From NCBI RefSeq assembly GCF_958298935.1, contig NC_084931.1, positions 21,603,334-21,667,333 of the forward strand: a DNA stretch of 64,000 nt. The letters are read 5' to 3'. How positions within the stretch are numbered: position 1 is the stretch's first letter; each line of letters begins with the position of its first letter. The notes under the pieces were generated by a model. It was given only the letters and a program-made list of their open reading frames with translations. It was not told the DNA's origin and did no database searches. This stretch comes from Phragmites australis (Eukaryota > Streptophyta > Magnoliopsida > Poales > Poaceae). This document shows positions 59,808 through 64,000 of the stretch, in pieces. The position numbers and the translations under genes are program-made.

Positions 59808-60080
59808 TCACTTGGATTTGGCCTGAGGGGTATGGCTACTCACCATTGTGGATGACATCGGGGCGATGGTCGAGAGTGTCGGGGCGGCGAGATCCGCGGT
59901 CAGTGTGATGGTGGACGACATCGAGGCAGCAGTGGACGAGGTCGTTGCAACGGTGGACAACGTCGGGATGGCAGTGGTCGGTGTCGAGGCGACAGTTGAC
60001 GGTGTCGGGGCAGCAGTATACGAGGTCGGGGTGGAGCGCGGTTGCCAAGAGGTCATCAGGGTGAGAGGAGGCGGCTAGGG
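59808..60080. repeat. GC-rich simple-repeat block
   Basis: The plus strand repeats GTCGGGGCG/GTGGACGAGGTCG-like phrases with a period near 18-21 bp. Open frames on both strands follow from the repeat and show only low-complexity Thr/Ser/Ala or Val/Asp peptides. Not called a gene. Confidence 0.45.
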
Positions 60081-60132
60081 GTAAGGAAACAACTTGTTGG
60101 TGGCGTGGGTTGGACAAAACGGCTATATAACG

Positions 60133-60164
60133 AGCCGTCTGAACTAATATTAGTACAGACGGCT
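60133..60164. repeat. Subterminal palindrome of the CACTA element
   Basis: Arms AGCCGTCTG and CAGACGGCT flank an AT-rich centre that is itself nearly palindromic, giving 32 bp with one mismatched pair. Related half-sites recur to about 60275. Such repeats are transposase-accessory binding sites in characterised CACTA elements; that role is inferred here. Confidence 0.7.
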
Positions 60165-60526
60165 ATGTGCAATAAGTCATATGTACTAATGTTATTTATA
60201 CAGACGACTCTTTATATATAGCCGTGTGTAATAATATTACAGACGGTTACCAGTATTAGCCCGTCTGTACTATTGAATTTCCAGATAAATCTTTAAAACT
60301 TGCAAAATTCATAAATAATTCATACAAACTCCAAATGAGATGAAATTTTTATAGAAATTTATGGTTTAATGTGTACTATCACACGGTGTAGGTATCATTG
60401 AACCTAAATATTAAATTGAACTAAATCTAGAAAAATTTATAACTAATTCATATGAACTCCAAATTAATGAGATGAAATTTTTACAAATTACATTACAATA
60501 TATCGGTACATAACAATCAAGTAACA

Positions 60527-63500
60527 TCATACATCTTTAACAATCGACCCTTCTTGATGATCGATGCATGGATAGCAAGTGGCCCCGGTCGGAAGTTGTT
60601 CTTTGTTAAGGGCGATGCCATCCCCAAGAGGGTACTCACAAAATTGATTGTACTCTTGTTCGTCCACGACATTCTCAACTCTGTTAATCCTTCTTTTTCC
60701 CAAAAGGACTACGTGAAGCTTTGGATTTGCTGGGTCTTGCACATTAAAGACCTGGACAACATGCTTGACAAATACAAATGGTTCGTCTTTGTATGCGGCA
60801 CGTTCAAGATCGACAGTAGTCATTCCATACTTATCTACCTTAACACTTTAGAGTGTGACCCAACGACATCGAAAGAGGGGGATCTTGAAACATATATAGT
60901 CGAGTTCCCAAATCTCCTCTATGTACCTATAGTATGCAAAGACCCCACGTTTGTCCAGAAAATCATCTATGCGCACACCGTTGTTCTGTACCTGTAACAC
61001 CCTAATTTTTACATTTTTGAAATAGTAATGAATTTTGTTAGAGGTGTTTGTGTTAGCTCTTGACACCCTAGAGAAAAATATTAATTTATGGAGCAAATAA
61101 TTGATTTAGGAATTATTTGTCGTATTCACGTTGGAGTAGATGCATTAGGGTTTTTATTGTGTGGAAAATTCCCTTTTAAAAACCCCCCCGTGAAGCGCCG
61201 CTTAAAAATTGTGGAAGAAATCAATTCAAAATCATAAAAGAAAGTCCAGAAATTCCTTCTCGAGCCGTTTTTCATTTTCCTCCTAATTTTCTTGGCCCAT
61301 TCCTTTCGGCCCGGCCCGCGCCTCCTCTCTCCTTCGCGTTGGCCTCACCCTCCCGCCTGGGCGGCCTCCCGACCTGCTCCCGTTCTCCCTCCGGCCCAGC
61401 CTGCCGCACCCGCGCGCCATCGCCTCCTCTCTGCCTGTCGTCGACACGTGGACCCCGCGCCGTCTTTGTCTTCAATCGCGCCGCGCTGCCTAACTCCAAC
61501 TCCACGCCGTCGACACCATCGCCCGCCTGAGCCCAGTCCCAACAACCCAACCAAATCCGTTTTCCCCCGCGTGACCGCCTGCCTATATAAGTCCAACCCC
61601 CCGCCCTCTTGATCTATCGATGCCCAAATCCAAAAGAACCGCGCCGCCACCTGCCATTGCTGCCACCCTCGGAGCTTATCACCCGCCGCTTCCGTCACCT
61701 CCTCGCCGCAGCTGAGCACATCTCCGGCACCGCGTGCTCGCGTTGAGTCTTTTCCACCGCTCGTCTTCGCCCCTCTGCTGTCAAAGCACCGTCCCTGACG
61801 AGGAACCAAGGAACTCTGCCGCCCTTCCATCACCGAGCTCCTTCCCGAGCCGTGCCATTGAAGGTGAGTCGTTAATCGAGTTCGCCATGAGCCCCTCTTT
61901 GTTTTCTGTCGCTCACCGTCGTCCCCCGTGCTAGGCGACGAGGTCTCTGCTCCCTCCACAAGAGCGCCACCATCAATCCCCTCTTGCCGCCGTTTTCCCT
62001 CTCTGTCGCTGGCTGGCCAGCGCCGCCCCCTTGCCTAGCCGTCTAATCCAAATCCAACGGATGAGATTAGATCTAAAATACTCCTTCAGCCATCCAATCC
62101 CGAGTCAACACGAGGTTTATATGGATACGTCCTAGCTTAGTAATTAGCGGATCCTCAGCCTAGAATGAGCCACTAGTGGTGTGGTGGAAGGAAAGAGCGA
62201 TTCTTTCCAGAGCTACAAGGTGCATGAGGGGGCTTCTGGGTGGTGTGACTCCACTTTGACGGCAGTGAGATCTTAGCGGTCTTATTCTTGTTGGGAGGAT
62301 GCTTTGTAACAACCTTGTAGTGATCTCTGGACGATACACCACTGGCGTGTATTAAGTGCTTGGCTAGCACGGCAACAAGGAAATCACGACTCGTAGCGAA
62401 AGCTGGACAACCTCTACAGAGTGTACAATCTAATATATCAGCCGTGCTCACGGTCATGAGAGACTTGGATCCTCACATGATTAGTTGGTTTGGTTTAGTT
62501 GTTTTGGTTGGTTACCTGTGAAGGATGAATGTTAGTGGATGGTTCTTGGTTACCTGTGATGGGTATCAAGTTGGTTAGTTTGGGAATCTAATGTAGAATT
62601 TAGGTAGCTGGGAATCATGTGGAGATATTCCTAGGAGTTGAAAGTCTACTGATGAATCACATAGTTAAATAAGATGCTTTTATAACTCTTTTATGATAGT
62701 ATAGTTGGTATTTATGCAAATTTAGCTGTTATAGTCTATTTCTTTAATCAAGCTTGCATGTCATATATTTCCCACACTTGTGGAGTACGATATATACTCA
62801 CACTTGCTATTTCATCCAAATATGCATCAAACCGCTGCTCAAACAATGAAGACATTGAAGGAGAGCCAAACTTCTACATCGATGAAGATAAATATTGCTA
62901 GGCTGGTGGATCCCCCAGTCAATTGCGTGTGGAAGATGGGAGCTTCGTTGTGTTTAGTTTGTGTGCTTTAGTTAAAGACTTTGTGGTCTATATAATTTGT
63001 TTAAGTTAAACGTTGTAATAATAGCACTGTGTGTGATACACTGATGAAGTCGCTGCATGTATGAAACTTGATCCTGGTATACATGTGGTTTGTATCTGGT
63101 TTATCCCTTTAAAATCGGGTGTGACAGTACCGTGCTCTTACTATCTCATGCTCTGGTATAAAGGTGTACCAATTTATATCGTATGCTTCAAATGTCACAA
63201 TTGTGTGATTTGGCCATCTTGCCAACTAGCCAATATTGTCCTCTGTTGAACTATTATTACTGAATCGCGCTACCAACCAGTTGTTGAAGCTGCGGTTGTA
63301 CTGTTTTGTGATCTAAGCCTCCGTACGACCTAGATTCTCTCTGCGTATCATGTCCTTATGCATGTCGATATGTGAGGCTACTTCAATCATGTGTTGCCAA
63401 ACCATGAAATGAGCTTTAGATAACGTGGCAAAGTCAGTAATGATTGATTTCCTACCTATGGTCCCCTTCCCATTTAGTCTCCCCTCATGGCGAGACATGG

Positions 63501-64000
63501 GCACACCAATTGGTTTGAGCTAGTCCATGTAATCGATGCAAAACTTGACTACCTCTTCAGTTGTATAACCTTGGACGATGCTGCCCTCCGGACAAGATCG
63601 ATTATGTACATACTTTTTGAGAATTCCCATGTACCTCTCAAACGGGTACATCTGATGTAGGAATACTGGACCACATATCTTTATCTCTCTCACGAGGTGA
63701 ACGATTACATGAACCATGATATCAAAAAACGATGGAGGAAGGTACATCTTAAGATGACACAATGTCCTCACCACATTGGCATGTAAAACACCAAGTACTT
63801 CGGGATCGATGACCTTTTAAGAAATTGTGTTGAAGAAGTAACATAGCTTGGTGATTGTGTCTCGGAGATAGGTCGGATGGATATTTTGGATTGCAATATG
63901 AAGCATCTGTGTTATCAACACGTGGCAATCATGAGACTTCATGCTAACTAATTTCAAATCTTGCATTGAAACAAGTTTCAAGATGTTGTCAGAGTAACCG
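60527..64000 (-). pseudogene. CACTA transposase (TNPD-type) C-terminal region, interrupted
   Basis: From the right: SMKSHDCHVLITQMLHIAI (end of the transposase core), the DUF4218-type part LPPSFFDIMVHVIVHLVREI ... PFERYMGILKKYVHNR, then the spacer with PNHTIVTFEAYDINWYTF. After the solo LTR (60993-63126) the DUF4216-type part continues: RIDDFLDKRGVFAYY, KDEPFVFVKHVVQVF, ENVVDEQEYNQFCEY, ending near 60527. Stops occur at about 63516, 63810, 63275 and 60850. The frame resumes across the LTR exactly at the duplicated GTACC, which shows the insertion hit a once-continuous gene. Confidence 0.85.
60993..63126 (+). mobile_element. Ty3/gypsy-like solo LTR inside the CACTA transposase gene
   Basis: Starts TGTAACACCCTAATTTTTAC and ends AAATCGGGTGTGACA, with perfect 5-bp duplications GTACC at 60988-60992 and 63127-63131. 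The TGTAACACCC...GGTGTGACA tips are typical of Tekay/Del-like chromovirus LTRs in grasses. At 2,134 bp with no internal region it is a solo LTR. A TATATAA box at about 61585 and a GC-rich transcribed-type region lie inside; open frames at 61292-61612 and on the minus strand at 61345-61959 come from base composition. Confidence 0.9.

Larger units (their letters stand above)
60120..64000 (-). mobile_element. CACTA (En/Spm) transposon, partial, interrupted by a solo LTR
   Basis: The minus strand encodes the C-terminal part of a TNPD-type transposase (64000-60527). Beyond its stop, 60120-60280 contains several copies of AGCCGTCTG/CAGACGGCT in both orientations, the subterminal repeats typical of CACTA ends in grasses. 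The terminal CACTA tip could not be located and the other end lies beyond base 64000. Confidence 0.75.

Noticed and set aside
61292..61959. Overlapping GC-rich open frames on both strands
   Set aside because: They lie inside a solo LTR and reflect base composition.

Overview
This window is nuclear DNA from a plant, almost certainly a grass. The evidence is the mix of nested elements (Sirevirus-type copia, several Ty3/gypsy families, an L1-type LINE, a CACTA, a hAT, a Mutator-like element and a MITE), the intron-containing plant genes and the splice-site style. The species cannot be read from the sequence. Most of the 64 kb is transposable-element DNA, with only three host genes that look intact.

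Layout. 1-6779 is a minus-strand Sirevirus-like Ty1/copia element cut by the window edge (pol, gag, primer site, 5' LTR). 7116-7370 is a MITE. 7686-16318 is a complete 8.6-kb Mutator-like element (MULE) with long terminal inverted repeats and a 10-bp target duplication. It carries a MURA-type transposase, a five-exon plant mobile domain (PMD) gene and a third, unrecognised gene with acidic tandem repeats. 16329-20700 holds an unknown decayed gene, an intact single-exon B3-like (DUF313-type) gene on the minus strand, and mostly featureless DNA. 20720-30774 is nested LTR retrotransposon debris: a gypsy tail, a decayed copia, and a non-autonomous gypsy-type element whose LTR was hit by a Sirevirus-like LTR that is now solo. 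30880-34520 has a putative non-LTR element and a hAT remnant.

34997-38988 is an intact LSM5 gene (minus strand, four coding exons). Its 3.5-kb second intron contains a captured quinone oxidoreductase exon on the opposite strand. 40491-42690 is an intact two-exon folate-biopterin (BT1 family) transporter gene. 43830-51833 contains internal exons of a CCR4-homolog-4-like exonuclease gene, broken and split by a 6.6-kb L1-type LINE with an 11-bp target duplication. 52840-58419 is two truncated, juxtaposed gypsy elements. About 60120-64000 is the end of a CACTA element whose transposase gene is interrupted by a 2.1-kb solo LTR with a perfect 5-bp duplication.

How things fit together. The MULE is the most notable unit: three same-strand genes between inverted repeats built from arrays of a 21-bp palindrome. 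Target duplication and repeats are well preserved, so the insertion looks fairly recent, yet the transposase has a one-base frameshift and the third gene has two in-frame stops. The host genes (LSM5, the transporter, the B3-like protein) are unrelated housekeeping or regulatory functions that happen to sit between the repeats.
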